Of a stretch of 64,000 nucleotides of DNA, positions 1-12,759 are shown piece after piece. The stretch covers positions 45,260,001 through 45,324,000 of the forward strand of contig OZ231128.1 of assembly GCA_965153355.1 (NCBI GenBank), written 5' to 3'. The notes under the pieces were generated by a model, which was not told where the DNA came from, searched no databases, and worked only from the letters and a program-made list of their open reading frames with translations. The first letter of the stretch is position 1; each line of letters opens with the position of its first letter. Source of the DNA: Flaccisagitta enflata. Taxonomy: Eukaryota > Chaetognatha > Sagittoidea > Aphragmophora. Both the position numbers and the translations under genes were made by a program.

Positions 1-730
1 TTTCAATCTTTCAATCTTCCTGTCTTCCAATCTCCCCCTCTTCCAATCTCCCTCTCTCCCCATCTTCCTCTCTCCCCATCTTCCTCTCTCCCTATCTTCC
101 TCTCTTCCCATCTTCCTCTCTCCCCATCCTCCTCTCTTCCCATCTTCCTCTCTTCCCATCTTCCTCTCTTCCCATCTTCCTCTCTTCCCATCTTCCAATC
201 TTCCTCTCTTCCAATCTTGCTCTTTTCCAATCTTGCTCTCTTCCAATCTTGCTCTTATCCAATCTTCCTCTCTTCCAATCTTCCTCTCTTCCAATCTTCC
301 TCTCTTCCAATCTTCCTCTCTTCCAATCTTCCTCTCTTCCAATCTTCCTCTCTTCCAATCTTCCTCTCTTCCAATCTTCCTCTCTTCCAATCTTCCTCTC
401 TTCCAATCTTCCTCTCTTCCAATCTTCCTCTCTTCCAATCTTCCTCTCTTCCAATCTTCCTCTCTTCCAATCTTCCTCTCTTCCAATCTTCCTCTCTTCC
501 AATCTTCCTCTCTTCCAATCTTCCTCTCTTCCAATCTTCCTCTCTTCCAATCTTCCTCTCTTCCAATCTTCCTCTCTTCCAATCTTCCTCTCTTCCAATC
601 TTCCTCTCTTCCAATCTTCCTCTCTTCCAATCTTCCTCTCTTCCAATCTTCCTCTCTTCCAATCTTCCTCTCTTCCAATCTTCCTCTCTTCCAATCTTCC
701 TCTCTTCCAATCTTCCTCTCTTCCAATCTT
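1..730. repeat. 16-bp pyrimidine minisatellite in UBE4B intron
   Basis: A tandem array with unit CTTCCTCTCTTCCAAT. Positions 1-230 hold diverged variants (CCCAT endings); from about 250 to 730 the units are almost identical, about 30 in a row. All six frames stay open for long distances only because 16 bp is not a multiple of three and the unit lacks stops. It ends 45 bp before the splice acceptor of the first visible UBE4B exon, so it is intronic. Confidence 0.95.
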
Positions 731-774
731 TCTCTCTCCCTTAAAACCAACTCTTTCGTATTTTTTTTCTTCAG

Positions 775-912
775 GCATTCGTCCCGCCTTCATGACTTGG
801 TGACGTCACATCCTCTCGGCCCAAAAATCTTGGCATCCTCGTTGATGCGTTTTTACACCGACGTCGAATCCACGGGCGCTTCCTCAGAGTTTTACGACAA
901 ATTTTCCATCAG
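775..912 (+). CDS. UBE4B: UBE4B exon (Ufd2 core)
   Basis: Acceptor TTCTTCAG/GCATTC, donor ATCAG/GTACGA. It encodes the helical core segment with [25 protein letters not shown] family features and ends in phase 2 inside an arginine codon completed by the next exon. Confidence 0.92.
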
Positions 913-3900
913 GTACGACTATGGATATGTGTGATACTCAATTCTGTGATTAGCTTTCACAATTGCCGTCTGATACCTAATCAAGCGATCGTGTTTAAAG
1001 AGGCCTCCTTGACCGTTATGTCAGAAATTGACGAAGTCAGACTGTCTATTCATCTATCTGTCTCCGAGTATCTCGCATATTCAGCGCGTAATTCACTTCA
1101 TGCGGTGACAGTCAGGACGCATCTTTGCCCGGATTTGTCGTCTTTATCCACTCAGTTCTCTATCTATTCATCCACTTCATCCATTCATCTTCATCCATTT
1201 GTCTTATCCGTCGATTCCTCCTCTCCCGATTCCTCCCCCTAATTTCCACTCTCATCCTCCCCTCTTCTCTCCCCCCTGTTCTCTCCCCCCCCCCCTTCCA
1301 CCTGTTTCATCTCGTATCCCCCCCCTTTCTCCTCCATAGGTATCACATTGCGATCGTCATGAAGTCATTGTGGAACGTGCCTTCGCATCGAGAAGCCATT
1401 TGTCGCGAATCGAGCACCGGGAAGCAATTTGTCCGCTTCGTCAACATGCTCATCAACGACACCACCTTCTTACTTGACGAGTCACTCGACTCGTTAAAGC
1501 GCATCCACGAGGCTCAGGAACTCATGGAAGACCCCGTCGAGTGGGCCGCCTTACCAAGGTAATTGCGATGACGATGAGATTAACAACACATACCTTAACT
1601 TTAGTGGAACGCTGGTGTTCATTTGCCAGGAATCCGGGGCTTATTCTTAAAGAAGAACGATCAAACGATGGATTTTGATGTAGCTTCATGAGAAATAATA
1701 GCTGTAGCACGTAGATGAGTCCTGCCACCGAGTCTCTGGTTTTGAGTATATATACTATGCATTACTTGATGTGTGGGCTGATCTAACGGCGTTTCATTTG
1801 TATTTGCATGGTCTTGCAGGGAGCAGCAGGTTCAGCGACAAAGAACGCTGAGTCAAGATGAGCGTCAGTGCCGAAGTTATTTGACATTGGCCTCGGAAAC
1901 GGTGGAGATGTTCAACTACTTAACCAAAAGCATCAAGGAGCCATTCTTCAAGCCCGAAATTGTCGATCGGCTCGCTACCATGCTCAACTTTAATTTGCAG
2001 CAATTGTGCGGACCCAAGTGTAAAGACCTCAAGGTAGGAAAATCAAGTGGCAAGCTGCCGCGCGAGTTTCGGGGTAGCTCAAAAATACATCAGCTTATTA
2101 AGCTGTATCATTATTATCATCTTGTACATTATGGATAATTTATCGTTATGTTCTATCACATATGTACATCATCAGTTGAAACGACGAGATCAGCGTGTGA
2201 TAGAAGTGGGTTACACTCTTTTTATTGAGTAAGGACAAAGTTTATAAGGACATCGAGGCTGAAATTTGGCAAAGAATTAAGGATATTTTAAAGACAAAGC
2301 CCAGCTTTAGATTTGTAAAAAAATATTTTTTAGATTTACAATTTAGATTGATTTTACGCAAATTTAAGAAGAAATTATTTTATCTATAAAAAATTACAAT
2401 TTTTTGTTTAATAACATATTTTTTTTTGTTTTAAAGTAGTGACTATCATATTCAATTTGTATTAACTCATACTGTACATAAGTTATTCCGATAAGCATAA
2501 TATAATTGTAAGAAAATCATATAAAAGAATTTAGGACACGCTACTTACAAAAATTTAAGGACATCCCAGGCTCAGAAAAATTTTACTGGTCCTTAAAAAC
2601 TGAAAAGAGTGTAGTGTAATGAGCACTGAATCCGTGAATGACTTGAGTATTCAACGATTTTACGGGTGGGGAGGGGTGTGATTGTTAAAATTCAGGGGTG
2701 TATATTCTTGCATATTCTCCCCCCCCCCCGTTGTGGGGGATTAATCAAAGGGTTTGGAGATGGGGAAGGGAAAGGAAGGGGAAAAAAGAGAAAAAAAAAT
2801 TTAAGGAAAATATTGATTTTGGCAGTATCAAATAATAAAACCTAACTAGTACAACACAATTTAACACTATTTAAACCTAAAACATAGTGTTATTGCTTTA
2901 TGGGGAAGAAAATCATATGTTTTGCCACGCGTCGCGGGGAAGAAAATCAAGGGGGGGGGGAAAGAAATCAAAAGCCGTGCAACTATATACACCAGACTGG
3001 GCCGTAGGACCCTTACGAAGGCAGATCGGCTACCAACAGCGGGGACTGGCTTCACTCATCATAACAACAAGATTTGCCAAGTTTCATAACCATATGATCG
3101 ATTTTACTCATGGCCGCCACCCCCCCTAAAATCCCAGCATGAGGGTTGTTGTGGTAAAAATTCCAACTTTGGGTCACTTTGTCCTCAAAATTAGGCCCCT
3201 TCGAATTTAAATTTTGACCTAAAATCCATGAGATTATAAAACTAGAGTTCAAGAGCTAACTAGTGGTGCAATCCGCATGTTTTTATCTTAATTTGTTGAG
3301 ATTTGAGAGCATTTCAAAGATGAAAGGGTATGAGGGTCAAATTGCAGCTTATTTTCAGTTGCAATTTTGACATTTTTCACAAATTTGAACATATTTTGGC
3401 TTTGGATGGACCAATCTGCATGAAATTGGTGATCAAATTGAAGAGTTTTTGCTGCTCTTGCTGATGGTAAAAAAAATTTTGATCAATTTTGCCCTCAATT
3501 TTTTTCATTAACTGTAATAGCAGGTGCAAAAAAGTCGATTTTCTTGAAAATAGAGCAATTTTGGACGAAAATTTAGACCATTTCCATTTCTAAAAAAGAC
3601 TTAAAATCCATGAGCAAAATAAAGAGCTGCTCAAGAGCTAACTAGTGGTGCAATCGGCATGTCAATATGTTTTTGCATTTAGATTTTACAAAACTTTGAA
3701 AATCGAAGGGTATGTCAAAATGACCATTTATGGTCACTTTGGCCGTTTTGGCCTCAATATGGGGTCACTTTGCTGTAGAAATCGATAGAAAAATCTGTGA
3801 AATTATAAAACTAGAGCTCAAGAGCTAACCAGCGGTGCAATCCGCACATTTTATCTTAATTTGTTGAGATTTGAGAGCATTTCAAAGATTAAAGGGTATG

Positions 3901-6900
3901 AGGGTCAAATTGCAGCTTATTTTCAGTTGCAATTTTGACATTTTCACAGATTTGAACATATTTTGGCTTTGGATGGACTAATCTGCATGAAATTGGTGAT
4001 CAAATTGAAGAGTTTTTGCTGCTCTAGCTGATGGTAAAAAAATTTTTGATCGATTTTGCCCTCAATTTTTTTTATTAACTGTAGAAGCAGGTGCAAAAAA
4101 GTCGATTTTCTTGAAAATTGAGCAATTTTGGACGAAAATTTAGACCATTTCCATTTCTAAAAAAGACTTAAAATCCATGAGCAAAATAAAGAACTGCTCA
4201 AGAGCTAACTAGTGGTGCAATCGGCATGTCAATATGTTTTTGCATTTAGATTTTACAAAACTTTAAAAATCAAAGGCTATGTCAAAATGACCATTTATGG
4301 TTACTTTGGCCGTTTTGGCCTCAACATGGGGTCACTTTGCTGTAGAAATCGATAGAAAAATCTGTGAGATTATAAAACAAGAGCTCAAGAGCTAACCAGT
4401 GCAGTGGTGCAATCCGCATATTTTTATCTTAATTTGTTAATATTTTAGAGCATTTCAAAGATGAAAGGGTAGGAAGGTCAAATTGCAGCTTAGATTTCAA
4501 TGGCAATTATGACACTTTTCACTAATTTCAATATTTCTCGGCTTTGGATGAACCAATCTGCATGAAATTGGTGACCAAACTGAAGAGTTTTTTCTCCTCA
4601 TGTAAATACGTCAAATATTGATGGTATAAAAAGTTGGAATGTGATGATTTTTGCTTCCCTTAAAACCAATTCTATCTTGAGAGCGATGTAAAATTATCAT
4701 TGAAAGATGACAGCGTCATGAGGCTCTTATTTCTTAGAAATGGAGCAAAATGTTCAGTTTTTCAAGTCGTTTGCATGCGACTGTATCATCCACTATGTTG
4801 GGCGATGTGTCCATCTGTTGTTCTGTCTGTCTGTTGGTCAATCCCTTCATTCATTGGTCCATCTTTCGGTCGCTGACTCTGTTTTTTGGCACTTCTCCTA
4901 CCCAAATGTTTTCTAGCAAATTTCCTCACTACCCCTGCCCGCCCACACACAATTAAGGTAGCCTTCCATACAGCAGTGTTTTTTTGCCGGGCTCGCTGTT
5001 TTGCCGTCATGGATTTTAAGTCTTTTTTAAAAATGGAAGTGGTCTAATTTTTTGTCCAAAATTGCTCTATTTTCAAGAAAATCGACTTTTTTGCACCTGC
5101 TTCTACAGTTAATAAAAAAAATTGAGTGCAAAATCGATCAAAAATTTTTTTACCATCAGCTAGAGCAGCAAAAACTCTTCAATTTGATCACCAATTTCAT
5201 GCAGATTGGTCCATCCAAAGCCAAAATATGTTCAAATCTGTGAAAAATGTCAAAATTGCGACTGAAAATAAGCTGCAATTTGACCCTCATACCCTTTAAT
5301 CTTTGAAATGCTCTCAAATCTCAACAAATTAAGATAAAAACATGCGGATTGCACCACTAGTTAGCTCTTGAGCTCTAGTTTTATAATCTCATGGATTTTA
5401 GGTCAAAATTTAAATTCAAAGGGGCCTAATTTTGAGGCCAAAGTGACCCAAAGTTGGAATTTTTACCACAACAACCCTCATGCTGGGATTTTAGGGGGGG
5501 TGGCGGCCATGAGTAAAATCAATCATATGGTCATGAAACTTGGCAAATCTTGTTGTTATGATGAATGAAGACAGTCCCTGCTGTTGGTAGCCAATCTGCC
5601 TTCATAAGGGTCCTACGGCCCAGTCTGAATATACACCCCTAAAGCCAAATTGGGTTTAAACCATGATCTCGAACATCCACCGTAATGGACAGATTTCTTC
5701 TTCGTTTCATTTGCAGGTGAAAAATCCTGAGAAATACGGTTTCGATCCGAAGCGGCTTCTGCAGCAGTTAACCAATCTCTACCTTCATCTCAATTATCCG
5801 GAATTCCACCAAGCCATTGCCAATGACGAAAGATCCTACAGGTTGGCCTTCGCTCTTCTTCATTCTCAATCTTTACGATAATCAGCGGTGTTCATTACGC
5901 ATGTCAGAGTGCCAGAATCGGCCAAAACTGGCTTTCCCCCGCCATCATCTGTTTCCTTTGCTTAAAAGCTATCAAATGAGCCATTGCACGACTTTCAAAT
6001 CAAACGGGAACCATCGTTAGGGTGACTGTGAATTTTCCATAGAAATCAATGGCGGAGGCAGAATTTGCATAATAATGATATTGCTGCTAATGCTAATTCA
6101 ACACAAACTTCAACCACCCCCTAACGATGGTTCCCGATTGAATTGAAGGTTGCGCGACGGCTCGTTTGACAGGATTTCTGCAAAGTAAAAAGATAATGGC
6201 GGGGGGAAAGCCAGTTTCGCCCGTTTTTGGCACCTTGACATGCGTAGTGTTCATACGACAAAAAATGAAACTGCTACGCCATTTCTTTTATTGACAATCA
6301 GTTTCTCTCTAAGGTTGTGTAAATACACCTTATGTATGAGTAATGTTTTTTTGTCTGACTTCACACACGTACATATTGCCATCTCCGTTATTTGGACGCT
6401 GTCCGTCGGTCATGTAATCAGCGCGTCAATATCAAACCTCCTTGACCATGAGTCGATCAAACTCGTTTGACAATATAGGAAAGACTGTTTGATTTTAAAT
6501 CCTGGCCTAATTTGCCTGGTTTTGAATTCTTGGTCTTCATTTGTGAATAGGAAAGAGTTATTCGACGCCGCGATTTCGCGGTTAAAGAAAGCCGTCATTT
6601 TCAACGAAGTCGAACTGGACAAATTCCGCGACATCGGCGAACAAGTTGAAAAACTCGTCAAACTGAAAAATCTCGAAGATCAAGATTTCGAGGATGCTCC
6701 CGACGAGTTCAAGGTTAGTCTCGGGAGGGTAATCTCTCTAACAATTTTTAGTCGCGTGCTACGCGACTCTACAACCCGCTTTGTTGCTCCGTCGGTCCGT
6801 TCGTCACTTCACTTTTTGGGGATTTTTGCGGTATTTCGCCTCACTGCTCCTGCCCAAATGATGAAGTGACCTCAAATATGGACCCTGCCCACCCGCACGC

Positions 6901-7380
6901 GACTTAGGTAGCCGTGTATCCGGCCATGTCTTTTTATAATTTCATGAAATCTGCCGTTTAGATGAGTCCTCCCATCTCTTCAAGAGGGTCCCTCCGTAGG
7001 TAGGTTTGTCTGTAGGAAGGTAGGTAACGCGATAATTTCCCATCTTTTATAGTTAATTCCCTTTTGGTACTTCTCAGCTGTTTCGTTTTACTGTCAAGAT
7101 CTTCTTTCAGTGATCCTTCCCATTATCTTCTCTTTCCCTTAACCCCCACCCCCTCCTCCCTCTTGTCATCCTACAGGATCCTCTAATGGACACATTGATG
7201 AAGGATCCGGTGAGTTTGCCATCTGGGATCGTGATGGAGCGAAGCATCATCGAGCGTCATTTGCTCAATTCGTCGACGGATCCATTCAGCCGATTGCCAC
7301 TCACCGCCGAGCAGCTCGTTCCCAACATCGCTCTCAAGGAACGCATCCAAGCCTGGTGCAGAGAGAAGAAGGGGGTTTGA
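775..7380 (+). CDS. UBE4B: Ubiquitin conjugation factor E4 (UBE4B), 3' part, six exons
   Basis: The gene encodes a U-box E3/E4 ubiquitin ligase that extends polyubiquitin chains on substrates already carrying ubiquitin and cooperates with the Cdc48/p97 pathway. Six exons (775-912, 1340-1558, 1820-2033, 5717-5841, 6551-6713, 7177-7380) join in phase and give the C-terminal part of the Ufd2 core plus the U-box. Near-invariant family stretches are visible: [58 protein letters not shown] and [16 protein letters not shown]. The start of the gene lies left of the window. The final codons (REKKGV then TGA) sit where vertebrate UBE4B also ends, so the C-terminus is complete. I found no AATAAA in the following kilobase. 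The 5' neighbour is unseen; downstream the next gene converges from the other strand. Confidence 0.95.
1340..1558 (+). CDS. UBE4B: UBE4B exon (Ufd2 core)
   Basis: Acceptor CTCCATAG/GTATCA, donor CCAAG/GTAATT. It encodes the segment with [20 protein letters not shown], one of the most conserved stretches of the Ufd2 core. The intron before it holds a pyrimidine-rich run at 1225-1338. Confidence 0.95.
1820..2033 (+). CDS. UBE4B: UBE4B exon (Ufd2 core)
   Basis: Acceptor TCTTGCAG/GGAGCA, donor CTCAAG/GTAGGA. It encodes [14 protein letters not shown] and [18 protein letters not shown], diagnostic for UBE4-type E4 factors. It ends in phase 0. Confidence 0.95.
2693..3000 (-). mobile_element. hAT-type MITE copy at left edge of foldback element
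   Basis: Carries the family interior: the AATCAAAGGGTTTGGAGATG block, the TTTGGCAGTATCAAATAAT block and the CTTTATGGGGAAGAAAATCA block, in opposite orientation to the copy at 48597-48919. The right terminus is degenerate where it meets the foldback arm. Confidence 0.65.
4762..4975 (+). repeat. Hairpin-family repeat, degenerate copy
   Basis: AAGTCGTTTGCATGCGACT starts it; the GTCTGTCTGTTGGTC run, TCCTACCCAAATG and CCTGCCCGCCCACACAC follow in the family order. It lies in the centre of the foldback element. Confidence 0.6.
5717..5841 (+). CDS. UBE4B: UBE4B exon (Ufd2 core)
   Basis: Acceptor ATTTGCAG/GTGAAA, donor TACAG/GTTGGC. It encodes [15 protein letters not shown] and the [10 protein letters not shown] segment. 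A 3.7-kb repeat-filled intron precedes it. Confidence 0.93.
6551..6713 (+). CDS. UBE4B: UBE4B exon (Ufd2 core end)
   Basis: Acceptor GTGAATAG/GAAAGA, donor TTCAAG/GTTAGT. It encodes [14 protein letters not shown] through the acidic linker EDAPDEFK that leads into the U-box. Confidence 0.92.
6750..6930 (+). repeat. Hairpin-family repeat (subfamily A1)
   Basis: Starts with the perfect hairpin AGTCGCGTGCTACGCGACT, then ACAACCCGCTTTGTTG, CTGCTCCTGCCCAAATG, CCTGCCCACCCGCACGCGAC and GTAGCCGTGTATCCGGCC. It lies in the UBE4B intron just after the donor at 6714. Confidence 0.85.
7177..7380 (+). CDS. UBE4B: UBE4B terminal exon, U-box domain
   Basis: Acceptor TCCTACAG/GATCCT. It encodes the whole U-box: [17 protein letters not shown], the DRSIIxRHL-type helix (here [18 protein letters not shown]) and the PN..LK.RIQAW helix, then TGA at 7378-7380. 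The U-box binds the E2 enzyme. Confidence 0.97.
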   Translation, partial: DPLMDTLMKDPVSLPSGIVMERSIIERHLLNSSTDPFSRLPLTAEQLVPNIALKERIQAWCREKKGV

Positions 7381-7827
7381 CGCTAGACACGGGCCGTGAT
7401 TATATTTAATTTGCTATTGCAAACGCGTAATTTTTCTGGCGCTTAGCTTGTTGCGCGCCAGTGGGAGTAAGACGGGGGTTCGCTAACTCACGTAAAATTT
7501 CCGTAAGACTTTTAGTCGCCCAGGATCCAACGCACCGTGCCGTGCAGTCTCGCTTTTACGTTCAATTATGTCTCCAAAGAAACGTGAACCTTAACCCTAA
7601 GGCGAGCGTAAATTTGTCATGTCCCTAAGTAGCTTTTTTTTCTGTAGCTCCCGTCGTTTTGAAAAAAAAATGCCCTTCACCAGATTTTTCACTGTCGCCA
7701 TAAATTCTAAGTCATAATGAACATACACGATTTTAGCCACGTAGTTTGTTTCATGATTGTCCTCTATCAATTGCGCAAATTATTTCAGCGGTGAGATACC
7801 ATCTCTGTCTCTATCTCTCCCTGTCTG

Positions 7828-7956
<129 letters not shown>

Positions 7957-8517
7957 ATGTCAGTGCATATCCCCTTTCATTCCCCGTCAGGAGTCGGATA
8001 GTTACTGACAAGATGATGTGTTCAATGAGTCCATCAGTCCTTGGTTGGATAAGTGAAAGAAATATGAGGCGCGATTGAGGTGCATATTAGCGCACCTTTG
8101 CGTCGCACAACAAGGAGCGAGTTAACAATCAAGTTGATTCAACGATAAGTAGGTAGTATCTTTGGACAAATCATCTGGTTTTACTTTCCGACCCTGGACA
8201 AACCGTCCCGATGGCTCAAGCCAGCCCACCTAACCCCCTCTCCCCAGGGTAATCCTTAGCACCTTGAATCAAATATTGAGTAAGTTTTACAATTTACCTC
8301 ATATTTTTTTCCTATCCTCTTTTTTTATTGGTTGTCCTATTGATTTCATCTCGTTGTCCCTGTGCTACAAGAAGAGTGCGCATGCAAGGAATCCTGACCT
8401 CTCTGCTTTTTTTAGCCCTTGAGCTAAGAATGTCATGTAAGATCAGAACAAAACTATTGGAATACTACAGCTAGCTATGAAGATTGAAGAATGATAACGA
8501 TCCCATACCCACGATAA

Positions 8518-9085
8518 ATACAGTACATCTCGTCTAGACTTGAGATAACGGGGGCAAGCATTGTGGAAAGACGAATGAAGGAAGGGGAGTGATATTTGCA
8601 TCTTAGACTAATCAAAGGATGTTTAATTCCCCATGATAGCTAGTTGCCATGGAAACACATTTTCATGTATTCTCGCTAAAGTATCAATATTTGGAAAGAT
8701 TTTTTTAGGGAACATTGCTTAAAATAAAATTTGCAACAACTTTCTCACAGTATGTTCTGTAAGAATGTCGCTCGTTTGGCCGTTGCAAGGGAGCGTATCC
8801 ATATGTGACAACCCTCTAGCAACCGCTAAACGAGCGACATTCTTACAGAACATACTGTGAGAAAGTTGTTGCAAATTTTATTTTAAGCAATGTTCCCTAA
8901 AAAAATCTCTCCAAATATTGATACTTTAGCGAGAATACATGGTAATGTGTTTCCATGGCAACCAGTTATCATGGGCAATAAAGCATCCCCTTATTAGTCT
9001 ATGTTTGAAATATTACTCTCCTGGCTACATTTTTTTCCTACAATGCTTGCCCCCGTTATCTCAAGTCTAGACGAGATCTACTGTA
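8518..9085. mobile_element. Palindromic MITE-like element, family F
   Basis: Two arms of about 275 bp (8518-8790 and 8810-9085) are reverse complements: CGTCTAGACTTGAGATAACG reappears inverted at 9054-9073, and GCGACATTCTTACAGAACAT at 8833-8852 is the complement of the 8750s. Only about 20 bp separate the arms, so the element would fold into one long hairpin. Diverged relatives lie at 46460-46550 and 60895-62290. Confidence 0.85.
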
Positions 9086-9751
9086 TCTTCATCTGTTTTA
9101 TCATATCAGCTCAGGATAGACGGATTGGGACTGTCCGAGCCTCTCAAATGATGATTAATTTTGCATTTTGGGAGGGTCATTGATAAATCTTCATATGTGG
9201 TTAGTATCTGTAAGTTAATGAGTCGTTTTAACTGTAAAAATTCTAAGCTTTAAACAAGCAAGTTAATAGTGCAACCCGCGGATTCTAGGCTATTCCTTAT
9301 ACTTTGGCTGTTGCCGATCTTCTGTTTTAGGGGTATAATCGAAAAAAGAATAAAATTAACCCCAAAATCCGCTAGAGGCGCCCTCGATAGTGACTTAGAC
9401 TGACTTAAAACAATTGGCACCTCCATATGACGATGAGAAATTGCGCTGACTCTGTTGCTAGTGTAGTGTGAATATTTATAAACAAACAAGCGTTTAGAAA
9501 ATAACGCTAATTGAATTTATGTTTGAACCCTATTGTTTTGGAATGCAATTCAGGGTAGCTTCCTATGACTATTGAGATTGTACTAAAACAAAAGTTGAGG
9601 ATTTTTTGGCCTCAGGTACCAGAACAATGAACTTTTAGTAAAGGGCCTCTATCTATATATGTTAGATTGAAACCAGGTTAAATGTGTTTTCCCATTGGTT
9701 TTCACAAAAATGAAGGGTTCTTATGTAAAGAACACATCTAAAGCATGTATT

Positions 9752-11168
9752 CACTGTGGGCCGACCCTTCTCAGTACCTCAGAGGGCACTTCTATGCCAA
9801 AAATGGAGAAACAAAAAACGCCAAACCTAATCTTTGAACTATATGATTGATATTAACCAGCCATAGAACCCTAACTTAACCGGAACTAGGTGCCCACTAT
9901 GTAATCACCCGGACTCTGGCTCTGGAGGCTGAAATGGCAAATTTTGTCAAAATTTTAAAGTGAAAGAAATGAAGCAAATATGGCTGAAAATGAAAGTTAG
10001 TGGTTAGTATGTAAAATATCAATCACAATTTTGGCTGATTTTTTCATCAGGGGGGGGCTAGAGCGCTCTAAAATGGCCTGGTGAGGCTTATTTCTTATAA
10101 AAAAGGGGGGGTCAGCAACCTTTTTTTTTCTAAACCATAGTACACCCAAACATTAAGGTAATATCATTAATGAAATTTGAAGAGGAGACCCTTAGGTTTC
10201 ATCATCAGGTTTCCATATATGGGTACCTCTCATAGTTTTTGCGCAATACTAAAAAAGGCAATTTTTAAAATTCAACGAGTAACTTCCCATTGTAATCCTA
10301 TGGAAGGGGGAAGAGCAAAAAATCCAGTTTTATTTTTTTTTACCTATGTACACCAGGGACTTAATGTACTTTTTTTGATGAATTTCTACCTTTTGGTGAT
10401 GGCCTACTAGGGACTAGTTTCCATATATGGGTACCTCTTACCATTTTGGAGAAATAGGACCTTGCTATTTTCCCGTGTCTTAAAAGGGCAATTTGATATC
10501 CAGCTCTATTAGTAATAATCTACTTCAGCCCTACTACTAGAAAGCAATTGTTTAAGAAAGTGTAGTCTTGTTGCTAGTTCTTTTGTAGAGTTAACAATGT
10601 AAGATGAGATGGTTGATTATAGAATGGGGGGGAGGAGGAGGAGGAGGAGGAGGAATAAGAGGTGGCGGAAACAGCTAATCTCAAGTAAATTGAGCATTTG
10701 GCCTTGCTATATATATCTCTGAGATGACTGCTATAACAGGACATTGGTTTTAATGATAACTTGTGGCATTGTATAAAGAAAGAGGAGGAAGAGGGGGAGA
10801 GGAGGAGGAGGAGGAGGCGGCGGCGGCAGCAAATTTCCAGTAAATCGAGAATATTGGCTGTGATTCATACATCTCTAAGATGACAGCTACAACAGGACAC
10901 TGATTTTATAGCAAAATTGTTGGACTGTATGAAGAAAAAGAAAGTGGAGGAGGAGGAGGAGGAGGAGGAGGAGGAGGAGGAGGAGGAGGAGGAGAGAGGG
11001 TAAAGACGATCCCAAGTGAAAGAGAGAGAGAGAGAGAGAAAGAGGAAGAGAAAGAGAAGAGAAAGAGAGAAAGAGAGAGAGAAAGAGAAAGAGAAAGAGA
11101 AGAGAGAGAGAGAGAGAAAGAGAAAAGAAAGAGAGAGAAAGAGAAAGAAAAGAGAAAGAGAAGAGAGA

Positions 11169-11224
<56 letters not shown>

Positions 11225-11720
11225 AGAGAGAGAGAGACTTTTACGATCTCTAGGGGCCCCTAGGGCCCATAACACCCAAAAATTTTACTTGGTAAAACCT
11301 CTATTACATTAAGAAAGATGAAATTTACACTATACATAAAAATAAAACCTGATTTTATGCAAAAAAAGCTAAATAAAGCCTAAAAAACCTACTTTTACGG
11401 CCTTTAGGGGCCATTAGGGGCCCCTAGGGCCCTTACCTCCGGAAATTCTATCTTGCTAGGGCATCTATTACATTAATATGGTTGAAATTTTCCATAAATA
11501 ACCAAAATAGAAAATGATAACATTGAAAAAAACCCTCAAATTACTAAAAAACCTGTTTTCGGGTCCTTTAGGGCCCTTTGGGGCCCCTGGGGCCCATAAA
11601 GCTGGATATTTTTGCTTGCTAGGGCATTTATTACACATACAGGGTTCAACTGTGCAAAAAAAATTAGGTTTGAAGCTTCTGGAGGTTTTGAGAAAGGTTT
11701 GCCCAAAAAAGCCCACTGTG
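9752..11720. mobile_element. Transib-like non-autonomous transposon, copy 1
   Basis: The 1969-bp element begins CACTGTGGGC and ends GCCCACTGTG (complement CACAGTGGGC). It is flanked by the direct 5-bp duplication GTATT (9747-9751 and 11721-11725). Inside are GGA and GA microsatellites and GGGGCCCCTAGGGCCC-type palindromes, but no transposase reading frame. A near-identical copy in the opposite orientation lies at 13878-15903. Five-base target duplications with CAC-type termini are typical of the Transib/RAG group; CACTA/EnSpm is the main alternative because this copy has one CACTG end. Confidence 0.8.
11016..11240. repeat. (GA)n-rich microsatellite inside Transib-like copy 1
   Basis: GA/GAAA-rich run that gives long RERE or SLSL open frames; these are not coding. 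GGA runs at 10624-10652, 10782-10826 and 10948-10994 belong to the same element. Confidence 0.9.
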
Positions 11721-12506
11721 GTATTATATGTATTTTTATTGTTTTTATCATTCAAGAAGTTTCATCTTTAGTAATATGAACTAGAAAGGTTTTATAAGGC
11801 TTTTCAGCGGGATGCACTCTTAATCGACTACTAACCATAGCGAGTCCGTAATTGCTTTGACATAAGGCCAAAATGTCTCTGCATAGATCATGGGCTCCTT
11901 ATGGCCGCGGTTATGGGCCACTGCCCCTCTGACTATCACAACCCTCTCATAACCGTGGGATTAACCGCCAACCATCTGACGCTTTTGCCACTAATCTGGC
12001 TAAATCCAGAATCGCTGAGAAAAGACAATTTTCTGTCTCCATATCCTGGTGGTGGTTGAGATAGGCTACGCCGCGGCGCCCGGACGGATCCAATTAGAAT
12101 TTTAGTACAACTACAAGAACAACCAGACTCCCCGATTAAAACAAATTTCATGATATCAGAATGTCATGCAGTTGAAGCCAGCGAGAACGAATGTCAGGGG
12201 ATGAAAGAGCTTTGTTTTAAGCGGATTTTTACTATTGCTAAAATGTAATGAAAGGATATTTCGTATTCATTAGAGATCGATTTTCGTTGCTCTAGGGTCC
12301 GTACCATTTTGGCCAAAAATAGATGGATAGCTGAAAGTAATTGCTCTGAAATAAATAAAACTACAATATTATCTGATTCTTTTTGAAGGTGTAGTTCTCA
12401 GACAGTGGCTTAATTTTCAGATGGCATTCCTCTCAAGCTGATATTTTTAGCTGTCTGGACTATAAATGAATAGCCAAGATGGTAACTGAATGTTAAACCG
12501 ATGTTT

Positions 12507-12509
<3 letters not shown>

Positions 12510-12576
<67 letters not shown>
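12510..12576. repeat. (CT)n microsatellite
   Basis: About 33 uninterrupted CT units followed by CATCTCCATCTCCATC. Confidence 0.95.
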
Positions 12577-12579
<3 letters not shown>

Positions 12580-12759
12580 CCCATCTCCATCTCCATCAAA
12601 GCTACGACGCCGGTCTAGAAAGAAAGAGAAAGACAGGCAGACAGACAAAAAACAGGTCGCTCTAGCGTCATGCACATTGCTGTTATTTATTATTGTGATG
12701 TTAAGGTAATGGAGCAGCGGCTCGGGAGGGGCCAATGACCTATGATTCCACATCTAGCG

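Larger units (their letters stand above)
2693..5642. mobile_element. Large foldback element with tandem interior
   Basis: The third visible UBE4B intron holds two long inverted arms, about 3000-3612 and 5008-5628, that match over most of 610 bp (both contain the ACTAGTGGTGCAATC block and the GACTGGGCCGTAGGACCCTT end). Next to the left arm the same material continues as tandem units of about 567 bp (CAATCCGCA blocks near 3255, 3823, 4388). The outer ends, CAGGGGTGTATATTC at 2693 and its complement near 5628-5642, resemble the hAT-like terminus seen elsewhere in the window; I saw no matching target duplication. Between the arms lies a degenerate copy of the hairpin family. Confidence 0.7.

Noticed and set aside
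1-730. CRISPR array
   Set aside because: No spacers; pure tandem repeat in a eukaryotic intron.
217-934. Long open frames of repeated [12 protein letters not shown] or [12 protein letters not shown] on both strands
   Set aside because: Produced by the 16-bp array; unit lacks stops in all frames.
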